Positions 16,945 through 25,652 of a stretch of 51,756 bases of DNA are shown here, in pieces (the stretch's first letter is position 1; the number at the start of each line of letters is the position of its first letter). Made by a program: the position numbers and the translations under genes. This DNA is from Thermoplasmata archaeon (GTDB taxonomy: Archaea; Thermoplasmatota; Thermoplasmata; UBA10834): positions 1-51,756 of the forward strand of contig JAEHCM010000009.1 of the NCBI GenBank assembly GCA_020696365.1. Reading direction: 5' to 3'. Under the pieces are notes generated by a model that saw only the letters and a list, made by a program, of their open reading frames with translations, was not told the origin of the DNA and did no database searches.

Positions 16945-18381
16945 CTACCGTCCGTATTCGGCCATGATCGCGTCTATCGCCTTCTCGACGTCCCCGTCCA
17001 GGGGCTCGGGTTTGTGCTCTGCGAGGATGCGCTTCACCCTCTGCCTCGCCTGCTCCACGACAGCCTTCTGGTCGGAGATGGCTCGATAGAGGTCGTACAA
17101 CTCGGACTTCTCCTGCGACGGGACGAACAGTTCCTTGCGCATGTTCCTCAAAGTGTGCGGCGACTTGAGGAAGCTGCCACCAGGGCCGATCTCCTCTACG
17201 AGGTCCACGGCGAAGTGGTCGTCGTCGAAGGTGAAGTCCTTCCTGATCTCGCGTATCGACTCCCATATGTCCGCGTCGATGACCACCTGTTCGAGCGACG
17301 CGCCCTTCGCCTGGTCGAGCCCTCCTATGCCAGAGCCGAAATCCGTCAAAGTGAGACTGGTCATAGCCCCGAGGGCGATCTCCGACGCGCTCGAGGATAC
17401 CCCGGGCTCCGTGCCGTACAGGCCTACCCCGAAGCCGCCTACCATTGATGGCGCGCCGTAATGCTTTGCCATCTGTCCTGCCGCAGCGGCCAGGACCACC
17501 TCCTCGATCGCGCCGTACTTGATCTCACCCGTCTTCATGTTCATGATGGTGGATTCCGAGCTGTACACAACGGGCGCCCCCAGCTTGGCAAGCTGGGATA
17601 TGACAAAACTCGCGATGTTCTCGGCGTTGACTATCGCGATGGTGGATGCGATCGTGACGGGTGATGTGAGCCCACAGAGTGCCATGGACATCGAGACGAC
17701 GGGTATCCCCGCCCTCGCGAACTCCATCGTGGCCTCCACGGAGCCGCGCTCGAACTCGAGCGGGCAGATGGGGCATTGGATGACGGAGAAGATGGGCCTC
17801 TTCGCCAGCTCGTCCTCTCCTCCGACGACGGCAGACGCGACGCGGACCATGTCCCTCGCCTCCTTCTCCGACATGGCCTCCCCTTGGAAGTGCTTGGTCG
17901 TGCCCTTCAGCGAGACCACGAAGTCATTGAGCGCATGGCCCCCCTCCGGCCCATCATGGGCCGTGACGATGGGCCAAACGTAGTCTATCGAGTCTATCGC
18001 GTCGCTGAGGACCGTGAAGTCCAGGAGGTCCTTCCCCATGGTCATCCGCTTCTCGCCCGTGTCGAGGTCCCTGGTGTACACCGCGGTGCCGTTCGTAGCC
18101 ATGTACGGGTACCCCTTCTTGGGAGCCTGCATGTCCTGTGCCGGATTTCGTGCGCAGAGCCTGATCTCTTTTGGCACCGATTTGACGGCGTCGTTCACCA
18201 TGTGCTCGTCAATATACGCCGTCATGATGTCGCGGTCGACGGACGCACCTCCATGCTCCAACATGTCCAGCGCTTTCGCGCTCCCGACCTTCACTCCCGT
18301 TTCCTCGAGGATGAGCAGGGTGTTATCGTGTACAAGCTCGATATCGTCTTCAGACAGAATGCTTATCTGGCAAACCGACAT
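16945..18381 (-). CDS. MttB-superfamily (COG5598) corrinoid methyltransferase, non-pyrrolysine
   Basis: 478 residues. Members demethylate quaternary amines (trimethylamine, glycine betaine, proline betaine, carnitine) and pass the methyl group to a corrinoid protein. The TIM-barrel is complete, with YPYMATNGTAVYTRD, SVIQCPICPLEFE, SMALCGLTSPVTIAST, GLYGTEPGVSSSASEIALGAM and FDDDHFAVDLVEEIGPGGSFL blocks. There is no in-frame TAG, so no pyrrolysine: it belongs to the MtgB-like branch, not true MttB. No cognate corrinoid protein, MtbA/MtrH or RamA gene is in the window, so methyl transfer would need partners elsewhere. A TATA-like element at 18416-18425 implies a nearly leaderless mRNA. The divergent MFS gene may supply substrate. 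Confidence 0.88.
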   Translation of the reverse strand: MSVCQISILSEDDIELVHDNTLLILEETGVKVGSAKALDMLEHGGASVDRDIMTAYIDEHMVNDAVKSVPKEIRLCARNPAQDMQAPKKGYPYMATNGTAVYTRDLDTGEKRMTMGKDLLDFTVLSDAIDSIDYVWPIVTAHDGPEGGHALNDFVVSLKGTTKHFQGEAMSEKEARDMVRVASAVVGGEDELAKRPIFSVIQCPICPLEFERGSVEATMEFARAGIPVVSMSMALCGLTSPVTIASTIAIVNAENIASFVISQLAKLGAPVVYSSESTIMNMKTGEIKYGAIEEVVLAAAAGQMAKHYGAPSMVGGFGVGLYGTEPGVSSSASEIALGAMTSLTLTDFGSGIGGLDQAKGASLEQVVIDADIWESIREIRKDFTFDDDHFAVDLVEEIGPGGSFLKSPHTLRNMRKELFVPSQEKSELYDLYRAISDQKAVVEQARQRVKRILAEHKPEPLDGDVEKAIDAIMAEYGR

Positions 18382-18415
18382 ACTTCCGTTCCGAGTCCTG
18401 GAATGTCGTGAGGGT

Positions 18416-18425
18416 GATATTAACC
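18416..18425 (-). promoter_or_regulatory. TATA-like element for the MttB-family gene
   Basis: The minus strand reads GGTTAATATC, about 35 bp ahead of ATG 18381. Confidence 0.45.
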
Positions 18426-18505
18426 TTGTTCAGACAATCCAGCAGGGCTAGGACGGATAGGGGAAGAGGACATCCCAGCCGTTCAGGTGAGGGCGAGGCA
18501 AGTAG

Positions 18506-19741
18506 ATGGTACTCGACGATTTGAAACGGTTCCCGCGGGTTTTCAAAGTACTCTTAGTGAGCGCGCTGATAGAGAACATGGCCTTCGGGCTGATCATCCC
18601 ATTCCTGGCCATCTACATCACAGCCGACATGGGGCTGGAAAACTGGGCGGCGGGAGTGGTTCTCGCGGGCTATATGGTCGCCGGCGTGCCGTCCATGATA
18701 TTCGGGGGGATGCTAGCGGACAAGATCGGCAGGAGACCCGTTCTTCTGGCGAGCCTTGGTTTGATGTCCCTCACCATGATGATGTATTTCTTCGCCTACG
18801 ATTTCGTGACGTTGCTCATACTCGTGCTGGCAGATTCGTTCGTGGGATCGATGTACATGCCCGCTGCCAATGCGATGATCGCCGATGTGATAAAGCCCGT
18901 GGACAGGCCGAGAGCCTACAGCGCGTTGAGGGTTTCATGGAATGTCGGCATCATCTTCGGCCCTGTCATGGGTGCGGTAGTACTCGTGGTCTACCCCATC
19001 AAGGTGCTGTTCGTGTTCGGTGCTCTCATATTAGCCGTAGCGTTCTTCCTGAATCTGGTATACATCAGGGAGACGAGGCCGGAGAAGCTGGAATCCATGA
19101 GGGTCACCTTCAGATCGGTCGCGTCGGTAGCTCGCGACAGACCGTTCCTGATCCTCTGTTCCCTGAGTGCCGTATTCTGGTTCTTCTTCGCGCAGTGGAT
19201 GTCCGTGCTTCCGGTCTATGCGTATGCATCACTCGGCGTAAGCCCATTCGAGTGGGCGCTTTCATTCACTCTCAGCGCGGTCATGATCGTCTCCCTGCAG
19301 CTCTGGGTGACTTCGCAGGTGGTCAGGTTCCGTCGTTCGCTGGTGCTAGCCGCGGGGCAGCTCGTTGCGGCGCTCGGTTTCGGGCTCATATTCCTAGCCA
19401 CGGACATCTACACGTTGGTCGGATGTATCGCAGTCATCACTATCGGCGAGATTCTGTACATGTCGATACTCTCCGCTGTAATAGCCGACATGGCCCCCGA
19501 GGTGAAGAGAGGCATGTACATGGGCTTCTCCGGGCTCGTCCAGCAACTCGGCGTTGGCTTTGGCTTCCTGTTCGGGATGACTCTTTATGGCATGCTCACG
19601 GACACGACGGTGATATGGCTGATTATCAGCACGATCGGTGCCGTCCCAGTCGTGGGCTACTACTTCTTCGCGAAGATGGCCGGCCCTTCTATCGACAATC
19701 CGACCCCATCGTCGAAGGGCTCAACTGAGAGCATACACTGA
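18506..19741 (+). CDS. Major facilitator superfamily transporter
   Basis: 411 residues with about 12 hydrophobic segments in two six-helix halves. The MFS loop 2-3 signature is present as GGMLADKIGRRPVLL, with a related DVIKPVDRPRAYSALR before helix 5. It opens LLVSALIENMAFGLIIPFLAIYI, typical of drug/metabolite H+ antiporters (DHA1-like). A GAGG lies shortly before ATG 18506. It is divergent from the MttB-family gene, so import or export of a methylated amine is conceivable, but MFS substrates cannot be read from sequence. Its stop faces the SSB gene across 92 bp. Confidence 0.88.
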   Translation: MVLDDLKRFPRVFKVLLVSALIENMAFGLIIPFLAIYITADMGLENWAAGVVLAGYMVAGVPSMIFGGMLADKIGRRPVLLASLGLMSLTMMMYFFAYDFVTLLILVLADSFVGSMYMPAANAMIADVIKPVDRPRAYSALRVSWNVGIIFGPVMGAVVLVVYPIKVLFVFGALILAVAFFLNLVYIRETRPEKLESMRVTFRSVASVARDRPFLILCSLSAVFWFFFAQWMSVLPVYAYASLGVSPFEWALSFTLSAVMIVSLQLWVTSQVVRFRRSLVLAAGQLVAALGFGLIFLATDIYTLVGCIAVITIGEILYMSILSAVIADMAPEVKRGMYMGFSGLVQQLGVGFGFLFGMTLYGMLTDTTVIWLIISTIGAVPVVGYYFFAKMAGPSIDNPTPSSKGSTESIH

Positions 19742-19833
19742 TTCAAGAAATATGAAAACGAGAGAATGGGTTTGGCGCAATCCGAACGAATTGTCGTCGA
19801 ACTGCGGGCTATTGGATTATCGCATGATGCGCT

Positions 19834-20328
19834 TCAGAAGCGCTTCCTGCCGCCGTCGTATCCGCCGCCGCCCGAGTCGCGGTCCCTGGACCATCCGCCG
19901 CCACCGCCGCCGCCGTCGCGGCTCTGTCTCCTCGGGGGCTGCTCGTACTCCTTGTCGCTCACGTTGAGCTCGGTCGAGACGGTTTCGACGCCATCGCCCT
20001 TGTCGAGCGTGCCGTACTTGCCGACGTTCAGGCGCATGTGCCCCCTTACCAGGGAGACATAGCCGTTCTTGATCTGAAGAACGTCCTCCTTGCTCACGGA
20101 GCCGATCTGGTCGTCCCAGAGGGACAGAACGATCGCTCCGGTCTCATCGGCTATTGTGGCCTCCGCCACCTTTCTCGAACCCCCGAACCTGCCGGGGATC
20201 TCCTTCGGGTCGCTTAACTCGAGGCACTTGGCCAAAACGTCCACCCTCTTAGAACTCGGGGTGAGATCCTTGATCTTTGCCTCTACGCTTTGCTCTTCTG
20301 TGTCGCTCGCTGCTTTGTTGTCTTCCAT
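19834..20328 (-). CDS. Single OB-fold ssDNA-binding protein, SOSS-B/hSSB1-like, Gly/Arg tail
   Basis: 164 residues from ATG 20328; GTG 20355 is in frame but less likely. One OB fold at about residues 18-120: KIKDLTPSSKRVDVLAKCLEL, then EATIADETGAIVLSLWDDQI and LQIKNGYVSLVRGHMRLNVGKYGTL. The aromatic and basic positions match the hSSB1/SOSS-B and crenarchaeal SSB type. An acidic/helical N-terminus precedes it, and the C-terminal 35 residues are a Gly/Arg/Asp-rich disordered tail ending GGYDGGRKRF, like tails that bind partner proteins or nucleic acid. Likely protects ssDNA in replication and repair. Convergent with the MFS gene. Confidence 0.85.
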   Translation of the reverse strand: MEDNKAASDTEEQSVEAKIKDLTPSSKRVDVLAKCLELSDPKEIPGRFGGSRKVAEATIADETGAIVLSLWDDQIGSVSKEDVLQIKNGYVSLVRGHMRLNVGKYGTLDKGDGVETVSTELNVSDKEYEQPPRRQSRDGGGGGGGWSRDRDSGGGGYDGGRKRF

Positions 20329-20486
20329 GCTAACTCTTCCTTTGCTTTGGGACACCGTCGAAGCCGTGCTTTACGCGAAAAATCAAACTGTCGCTAAGAG
20401 AATCAACATCCGCTTGGTCGAAGTTCGGCTTTTTCTCGCTTGGCTAGGCACACAACGCGTGTCTAGGTCTGAGTTGGCGGAGGTCG

Positions 20487-20496
20487 TATATATAAT
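20487..20496. promoter_or_regulatory. Palindromic TATA element
   Basis: TATATATAAT, readable in both directions, so it could serve the SSB gene on the minus strand (long leader) or an upstream start for the glutamate-synthase operon. It is followed directly by TGTCG and AATTGCACC. Confidence 0.4.
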
Positions 20497-20524
20497 GTCG
20501 CTCGAATTGCACCTTGCACGAGCG

Positions 20525-20539
20525 AACGGTCGGACCGTT
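20525..20539. promoter_or_regulatory. Inverted repeat, possible operator
   Basis: AACGGTC-G-GACCGTT: perfect 7-bp arms around one base. It lies 65-80 bp upstream of the proximal TATA box of the glutamate-synthase operon, where an archaeal activator or repressor dimer could bind. Confidence 0.4.
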
Positions 20540-20569
20540 TGAATGTCGACATCCGACCACCCGACAGGG

Positions 20570-20588
20570 GCCAATTCGGACAATTGGC
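20570..20588. promoter_or_regulatory. Inverted repeat just upstream of TATA, possible operator
   Basis: GCCAATT-CGGAC-AATTGGC: perfect 7-bp arms, 5-nt spacer, ending 16 bp before the TATA box at 20605. The place next to the BRE/TATA fits a transcriptional regulator. It is not the NrpR type GGAA-N6-TTCC operator. Confidence 0.45.
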
Positions 20589-20604
20589 GGGTTGCCGTCA
20601 GAAA

Positions 20605-20616
20605 GGGATAAATACG
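20605..20616 (+). promoter_or_regulatory. TATA-like element for the glutamate-synthase operon
   Basis: GGATAAATACGG, predicting transcription near 20640 and a leader of about 140 nt before ATG 20781. Confidence 0.5.
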
Positions 20617-20780
20617 GTCCATGCGTACGGCGTTTTTGTCCTTGGGAGCAAGACACTAGTGAGCAACGACACAGGCGTTTGTTTCGGCTGCTGCTCATCG
20701 GCGGAGCGACTTTCTCATGATGCTTGCTCTCGACTCTGGGAAGGGAGCTCAGGCAGACGTCCGTCCTGAGGTGGAGGCAT

Positions 20781-22769
20781 ATGACATCATCAGATGTAGG
20801 CCGGCCTATTCATGGCAAGGGCCTCCCCTCCACTCGGGAATTGTTCGGTGCCAAGGACGAGAGCATCCGGGACCGAGTGTCCCAACGCATCGTCGAGCTG
20901 GGTATCCCCAACCTTCGCGTGGTCGCCGCTTCCGGGGAGCGGATGTTGTATTCCAGGGACCAGTCCGAGATTCCCAGGATTCTCAAGACGTTCGCTTTCC
21001 GGACACATCCGGACGCGGTCGTACAGCCGCTGTCGGTCGAAGCGCTGTCCGCGGTCCTCAGACACGCCTTGTCGGAGGGTACGACTGTCGTTCCGAGGGG
21101 GGCGGGGTCGTCGCCGTTCGGCGGGTCGGTGCCCGTCATGGGTGGCATCGTCGTCGACATGTCCAGGATGGACGCCATCCTCGAGGTGGACGAGGATGAT
21201 AAGACTCTCACAGTTCAGGCAGGGGCCCGTTGGGCCGATATCGACCATGAGCTCTCCAAGTCCGGGCTGCGCGTGCCGACATGCCCGTCCAGCAAGTTCT
21301 CCACGGTGGGCGGATGGATCGCTACGGGCGGCCTCGGCATCAACAGCTACTCGAAAGGCCACCTGAGCGCGAACGTGTTGGCGCTCGAGCTGGTCTCCCC
21401 GGACGGAGTGGTCCGACGCCTCTCGCAGGCGGACCCCGAGTTCGCGCAGGTCTTCGGGAGCGAGGGGCAGCTGGGCGTGGTCGCCACCGCCACCATCGCC
21501 GTGGCGGAGATACCAAAGGTCGGCGGGCCGCACCTGCTGTTGTTCGATTCGTCGAAGGAGGCGCTCGAGTTCGCAGGCAAGGTCCTGGCGAGCGATGTCG
21601 AACCTGGCCATGTGATCTACGAGAGCGAGTCCAAGATCAGGCTCGTCTCGGGCGCGCTCGGTGGAGAGCATCTGAGGATGCTCGACGCGGTCGTCGTGAG
21701 CCTCGAGTGTCAGGAGTCGGAGGAGCGGTTCGCGAAGCTGCTGAAGAAGCTCGGAGCATCCGAGCAGAAGGAGTACGTCGCCAGATATCTCTGGAACGAG
21801 CGGTTCTTCCCGATGAAGGTGAGAACAGAAGGCCCGGGTATGCTCGGGGCGGAAGTCCTGATACCCACGAAGAAGCTGGGTGGCGCGATGGACGGTGCGA
21901 CTGCTGCGTGCAAGGCGATGGGTCTCGACCCCATGTTCGAGGTACACTACCTCCCGGACGGGGAGGCGCTGATGCTCTGCTTCTTCCTCGCCGACCAGGG
22001 GAACACGTTCGCCTATACCGTCGACGCGTTCAAGTCGCTCGTCCTCACACGTCTGCTCATAGACGCAGGTGCTCGCCCTTACTCCATCGGCATATGGAAT
22101 CATGCGTTCTCCGATCACTTAGATCGGTCCGAGCGCGAGGCGCTCGAACGTCTGAAGGCCAAGCTGGACCCGTTGGAGATCATGAACACGGGCAAGTACT
22201 TCGCCCTCTCAGGACGCTGGGCAGGGCTAGGAGGCAAGATATTCGACCCTCGCATCATGAAGCCGGTGCTGGAGGTCATCGTCAAACTGCCCCCGCTGTC
22301 CTTCTCGTTGCTGGGTAAGCTCTCAGGTTTGCTCAGGGAGCGGTTCGAGCCTAGGAGGCGCGACCGCATCGTCGCGATTGCCGACGAGTGCGCAATGTGC
22401 GGTTCATGCGTGAGCGTCTGCCCCGCCTACCAGCTTACCGGGGACGAGCGGGTCACCGCGAGGGGCAAGCTCATCACGGCGAAGGCGATGGCCGGTGGCT
22501 TCCCGATCTCCAGGGAGCACGCCCACAGGATATTCCTCTGCATGAGGTGCAAGGCGTGCGAACAGGTTTGTCAGTCCAAGCTGGCGCTCATCCCGGCGTT
22601 CGAGGAGTTCGAGGGGGTTCTTGAGAAGTCCTTCGGAAAGGACGCGAAGGAGATCGAGCGATTCCTGCGGTTCGCCGAGAGGTCTCCGGTGTACGACGCT
22701 CTGATCGCGGACGGGCTCGTCGTGGGCGCCCCGAGGCACGAGCAGGGAGGTGAGCTCCGAGATGTATGA
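20781..22769 (+). CDS. FAD-linked hydroxyacid dehydrogenase (GlcD-like) fused to a 4Fe-4S domain
   Basis: 662 residues from ATG 20781 (GGTGGAGG upstream). Residues about 55-230 are a PCMH-type FAD domain: FRTHPDAVVQPLSVEALSAVL, VVPRGAGSSPFGGSVPVMGG, VQAGARWADIDHEL, GGWIATGGLGINSYSKG, FGSEGQLGVVATATI. A C-terminal FAD-oxidase cap follows to about 490, ending LDPLEIMNTGKYF. The last 130 residues carry two Fe-S motifs, CAMCGSCVSVCPAY and CMRCKACEQVC, as in glycolate oxidase iron-sulfur subunits. This matches D-lactate, D-2-hydroxyglutarate or glycolate dehydrogenases. It is the first gene of the glutamate-synthase operon and overlaps the next gene by 8 bp, so it probably feeds electrons into that complex. 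Confidence 0.85.
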   Translation: MTSSDVGRPIHGKGLPSTRELFGAKDESIRDRVSQRIVELGIPNLRVVAASGERMLYSRDQSEIPRILKTFAFRTHPDAVVQPLSVEALSAVLRHALSEGTTVVPRGAGSSPFGGSVPVMGGIVVDMSRMDAILEVDEDDKTLTVQAGARWADIDHELSKSGLRVPTCPSSKFSTVGGWIATGGLGINSYSKGHLSANVLALELVSPDGVVRRLSQADPEFAQVFGSEGQLGVVATATIAVAEIPKVGGPHLLLFDSSKEALEFAGKVLASDVEPGHVIYESESKIRLVSGALGGEHLRMLDAVVVSLECQESEERFAKLLKKLGASEQKEYVARYLWNERFFPMKVRTEGPGMLGAEVLIPTKKLGGAMDGATAACKAMGLDPMFEVHYLPDGEALMLCFFLADQGNTFAYTVDAFKSLVLTRLLIDAGARPYSIGIWNHAFSDHLDRSEREALERLKAKLDPLEIMNTGKYFALSGRWAGLGGKIFDPRIMKPVLEVIVKLPPLSFSLLGKLSGLLRERFEPRRRDRIVAIADECAMCGSCVSVCPAYQLTGDERVTARGKLITAKAMAGGFPISREHAHRIFLCMRCKACEQVCQSKLALIPAFEEFEGVLEKSFGKDAKEIERFLRFAERSPVYDALIADGLVVGAPRHEQGGELRDV

Positions 22770-24144
22770 GCGCTACCACATCCCGATGAAGATTGTCGAG
22801 CCTCGCGCGCCCAGGATACCTGAGTTCACGATATCACGCGCGGACAACTGTATCAACTGTGGCAGGTGCGAGCAGGCGTGCATATACGGCGTGCACAAGC
22901 GCTCCGAGTCCGACCCGCGCGAGATGGCCGACCCCGTGAACCACCTGTGCAAGAACTGCTTCAGGTGCGTTGCCGAGTGCCCTCAGCGTGCGCTCACGAT
23001 GTCCAATGGGGCGGAGTACTGCTCTCTCGGAAGAGGCGTCTGGACACCTCTCAGGATATCGACCATCTGGGGGGAGGCCGAGACGGGCAAGATACCCGTC
23101 TTCGGTGCGGGGTACAGTGGCATGTTCTCTGGGCCCCACTTCGACGGCATGTGGACGGACATGTCCGAGATCGTGAGGCCCACGAGGGACGGCATCCACG
23201 GCCGCGAGTTCATATCGACGAGCGTTGACATCGGAAGGCTCCCGCTCTCGTTACAGTTCACGCCTTCAGGAGCGCTCAGGACGGAACTACCGCCGCTCCT
23301 CGAGATTCCCATCCCGATGGTCCTGGATCTCACGAGGCTCAGGATCAAGTCCGAGTGGATGATAAGGGGCATCGCCTCCGCGGCGAAGCACATGAAGACC
23401 TATGTGTTCGCTGACATCGACTCGCTCACCCAGGACATGTTGAGCGATTACGGCGATTGCATCGTCCCCGTCATTCCACCTGGAAAGGACGTATCGACCA
23501 TCGAGTTGCCCAACGGGACGGGGATGGTCGAGCTCACGGTCGAGACCTCGTGGAAGAACGATTCCAAGACGCTCCTCAGCAGGTTCCCTGAGATGGTCGT
23601 TTCTTTCAGGGTCAAGGCGCGCAAGGGCATCGAGGACACGGTTCTCGAGATGCTGGACCGTGATATCGCGGTCGCGCACATCGACTACGATGACGACGGC
23701 GAGGAGCATGGGGCCTCTAAGAGACATGCGAGCGAATCGCTCCTCGCGATACACTCGAAGCTGGTATCCGTCGGCAGGAGGGACGCGATAACGGTGATGG
23801 CCGGAGGTGGCCTGGCCGCGGCCGAGCACGTTCCGAAGAGCATCTTGTGCGGCGCGGACATCGTGTCGCTGGACAAGGCCTTGCTGATGGCTCTCGAGTG
23901 CAGGGACTGCGTCGAGTGCGCCGCGTCGTCCTGTCCGGTAGACATCGCAGCCGCATCCTCGGAGTGGGTCGAGGGACGCGTGATGAACATGGTCGGCGCG
24001 TGGAGGGACCAGCTGCTGGAGGTCCTGGGGGCCATGGGCATACGAGAGGTCCGGAGGCTGCGCGGGGAGGTCGGAAGGGCTTTGTTCTTTGACAAACTCG
24101 AGGAGGAGTTCAAGGCCGCCCTGGTCGGAGGTGGGAGACGATGA
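22762..24144 (+). CDS. Ferredoxin plus diverged glutamate-synthase FMN-domain paralogue
   Basis: 460 residues from ATG 22762 (GGAGGTGA upstream; GTG 22750 less likely). Two 4Fe-4S motifs open it: CINCGRCEQACIYGVHKR and CKNCFRCVAECP. The rest follows the plan of the next gene's FMN barrel (an FxSGG-type turn, an AITVMAGGGL...GADIVSLDKALLMALECRDCVECAASSCP end with four Cys). However, the hallmark GYGGTGA loop is replaced by an acidic YDDDGEEHGAS, and the GxKPGxGG loop is missing. I infer a non-catalytic or altered partner subunit that wires electrons between the FAD/Fe-S protein and the catalytic FMN subunit. Stop and start codons overlap on both sides (8 bp and 4 bp). Confidence 0.75.
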   Translation: MYERYHIPMKIVEPRAPRIPEFTISRADNCINCGRCEQACIYGVHKRSESDPREMADPVNHLCKNCFRCVAECPQRALTMSNGAEYCSLGRGVWTPLRISTIWGEAETGKIPVFGAGYSGMFSGPHFDGMWTDMSEIVRPTRDGIHGREFISTSVDIGRLPLSLQFTPSGALRTELPPLLEIPIPMVLDLTRLRIKSEWMIRGIASAAKHMKTYVFADIDSLTQDMLSDYGDCIVPVIPPGKDVSTIELPNGTGMVELTVETSWKNDSKTLLSRFPEMVVSFRVKARKGIEDTVLEMLDRDIAVAHIDYDDDGEEHGASKRHASESLLAIHSKLVSVGRRDAITVMAGGGLAAAEHVPKSILCGADIVSLDKALLMALECRDCVECAASSCPVDIAAASSEWVEGRVMNMVGAWRDQLLEVLGAMGIREVRRLRGEVGRALFFDKLEEEFKAALVGGGRR

Positions 24145-25652
24145 CGTCGTCGAAGGACATACATGCAGCCGCCTACCCCGCGATCGCCCTTGACCCGTCC
24201 GAGCGCCTGAGGTTCATGAACTGTCACTCCGTGACGCGGGCGGATACGTGCATCTCGTGCGGCATGTGCGAGAGCCTCTGCCCGTACGGCGTCCACAGGC
24301 GGGTGGAAGGGCATGCGAAGATTCTCCCGCCCGACGATAGGAAGTGCATAGGCCCCTCCTGCTCGGTCAACTACTTCTTCTGCGTGGCCAACTGCCCGAC
24401 CAAGTCGCTCTCCGTCGGGCCTAGCGACAACTCCCGTAGTCTGGGCGATCCGCGCTGGCCCGCCGATGTGGTGCTCGCCACCTGGAGGATGGCGGAGACC
24501 GGGAAGCCCATGTCGTTGGACGACCCGGCCAACTGCGGTCTGTCGGGCGGAGGGTTCGACGAGCTGAGGTTCGTGCTCCCCTCGAAGAAGACCAGGTACG
24601 ATCCGGAGGACATCTCCGTCTCCGTCGACCTCAACAGGCGCGGGACAGGCGAGAAGATCACCCTTCCCGTGCCGTTCTACGGCGGTGGCATGTCGTTCGG
24701 GTCAATCAGCGTGCATACGATGCTTGCTAGGTTGAAGGCGGCGAAGACGTGGGGCACGTTCATATGCACCGGAGAGGGCGGTTACCCGGCGCTACTAGTG
24801 CCGTTCAAGGACAACATAGTCTTACAGATCGCAACGGGTCTCTTCGGTGTGCGCGAGGAGACGATCCAGCGCTCCCGCATCATCGAGTTCAAGTACGCCC
24901 AGGGGGCGAAGCCCGGCCTTGGAGGACACCTGCTGGGCGACAAGAACACGCCCGACGTCGCGAGGATGAGGGAGGCGGTGCCGTACACCAGCCTTTTCTC
25001 GCCGTTCCCGTTCCACAGCGTGTACTCCGTCGAGGATCACAAGAAGCATCTCGACTGGATCGAGTCGGTCAACCCGAAAGCGATCCTCTCGGCGAAGGTC
25101 TCAACGCCGACGGACGAGGACATGGTCGCGGTGGGCAGCTACTACGCCGGCGCACACATAGTGCATCTCGACGGCGGGTACGGCGGGACAGGGGCCGCCC
25201 CGGAGATCGCGAAGAAGAACATAGCGATGCCCATCGAGTACGCGATACCAAAGGTACACAGGTTCCTCGAAGTGGAGGGTATCAGAGACGAGATCACGCT
25301 CATCGCTAGCGGCGGCATAAGGACCGCTATGGACGTCGCCAAAGCCATCGCCCTCGGAGCGGACGGAGTCGTCATCGGTACTTCGGAGCTCGTCGCCCTC
25401 GGATGCGTGAGATGCGGCAACTGCGAGAGTGGGAGAGGCTGCCCGAGAGGCATCGCGACGACCGACCCGGAACTCGAACGCCTCAACCCGCCCGACTGGG
25501 GCGCGGAGAGGTTGGACAACCTGTACACTGCTTGGAGGCTCCAGTGGTGCGAGCTGCTCGCTCGTCTCGGGATGGAGGATATATCAGAGTTGAGCGGGAG
25601 GACCGACCTCCTGAGGTACCGGGACAGACCGGCCAAGGAGGTGGGCAGGTGA
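24141..25652 (+). CDS. gltB: Glutamate synthase FMN-binding subunit with N-terminal ferredoxin domain
   Basis: 503 residues. Reduces iminoglutarate formed from 2-oxoglutarate and glutamine-derived ammonia. The N-terminal ferredoxin-like part has CISCGMCESLCPYGVHRR and a modified second cluster CIGPSC...CVANCP. The FMN barrel is canonical: PVPFYGGGMSFGSIS, FICTGEGGYP, IEFKYAQGAKPGLGGHLLGDK, AKVSTPTDEDM, LDGGYGGTGAAPEI, LIASGGIRTAMDVAKAIALGADGV, and the Cys cluster CVRCGNCESGRGCPRGIATTDP. The glutaminase and GXGXG parts are in the following gene. It shares an ATGA with the previous gene and a GTGA with the next, so the subunits should be made in step. Confidence 0.93.
   Translation: MTSSKDIHAAAYPAIALDPSERLRFMNCHSVTRADTCISCGMCESLCPYGVHRRVEGHAKILPPDDRKCIGPSCSVNYFFCVANCPTKSLSVGPSDNSRSLGDPRWPADVVLATWRMAETGKPMSLDDPANCGLSGGGFDELRFVLPSKKTRYDPEDISVSVDLNRRGTGEKITLPVPFYGGGMSFGSISVHTMLARLKAAKTWGTFICTGEGGYPALLVPFKDNIVLQIATGLFGVREETIQRSRIIEFKYAQGAKPGLGGHLLGDKNTPDVARMREAVPYTSLFSPFPFHSVYSVEDHKKHLDWIESVNPKAILSAKVSTPTDEDMVAVGSYYAGAHIVHLDGGYGGTGAAPEIAKKNIAMPIEYAIPKVHRFLEVEGIRDEITLIASGGIRTAMDVAKAIALGADGVVIGTSELVALGCVRCGNCESGRGCPRGIATTDPELERLNPPDWGAERLDNLYTAWRLQWCELLARLGMEDISELSGRTDLLRYRDRPAKEVGR

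Larger units (their letters stand above)
20356..20780. other. 425-bp intergenic control region of the glutamate-synthase locus
   Basis: No convincing protein gene. It holds an AT-rich palindromic TATATATAAT (20487-20496), a TGTCG/AATTGCACC block (20496-20513) shared with the nfnA promoter region, two inverted repeats (20525-20539 and 20570-20588) and a second TATA-like box (20605-20616). The leader from about 20640 to the ATG at 20781 is some 140 nt long. Short Cys-containing open frames at 20514-20769 overlap these elements and look like chance. Confidence 0.5.

Noticed and set aside
16945..18381. Pyrrolysine (amber read-through) in the MttB homologue
   Set aside because: The frame has no internal TAG, and the region corresponding to the Pyl site lies in an unbroken stretch; no pylTSBCD genes are in the window.
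20514..20769. Short frames in the glutamate-synthase leader
   Set aside because: They cross two inverted repeats and a TATA box and have no conserved-looking sequence; a leader peptide remains possible but unsupported.
25403..25648. Extended N-terminus for the glutaminase subunit
   Set aside because: It would overlap gltB by 250 bp, reads as low-complexity Arg/Gly sequence, and a strong ribosome-binding site marks GTG 25649.
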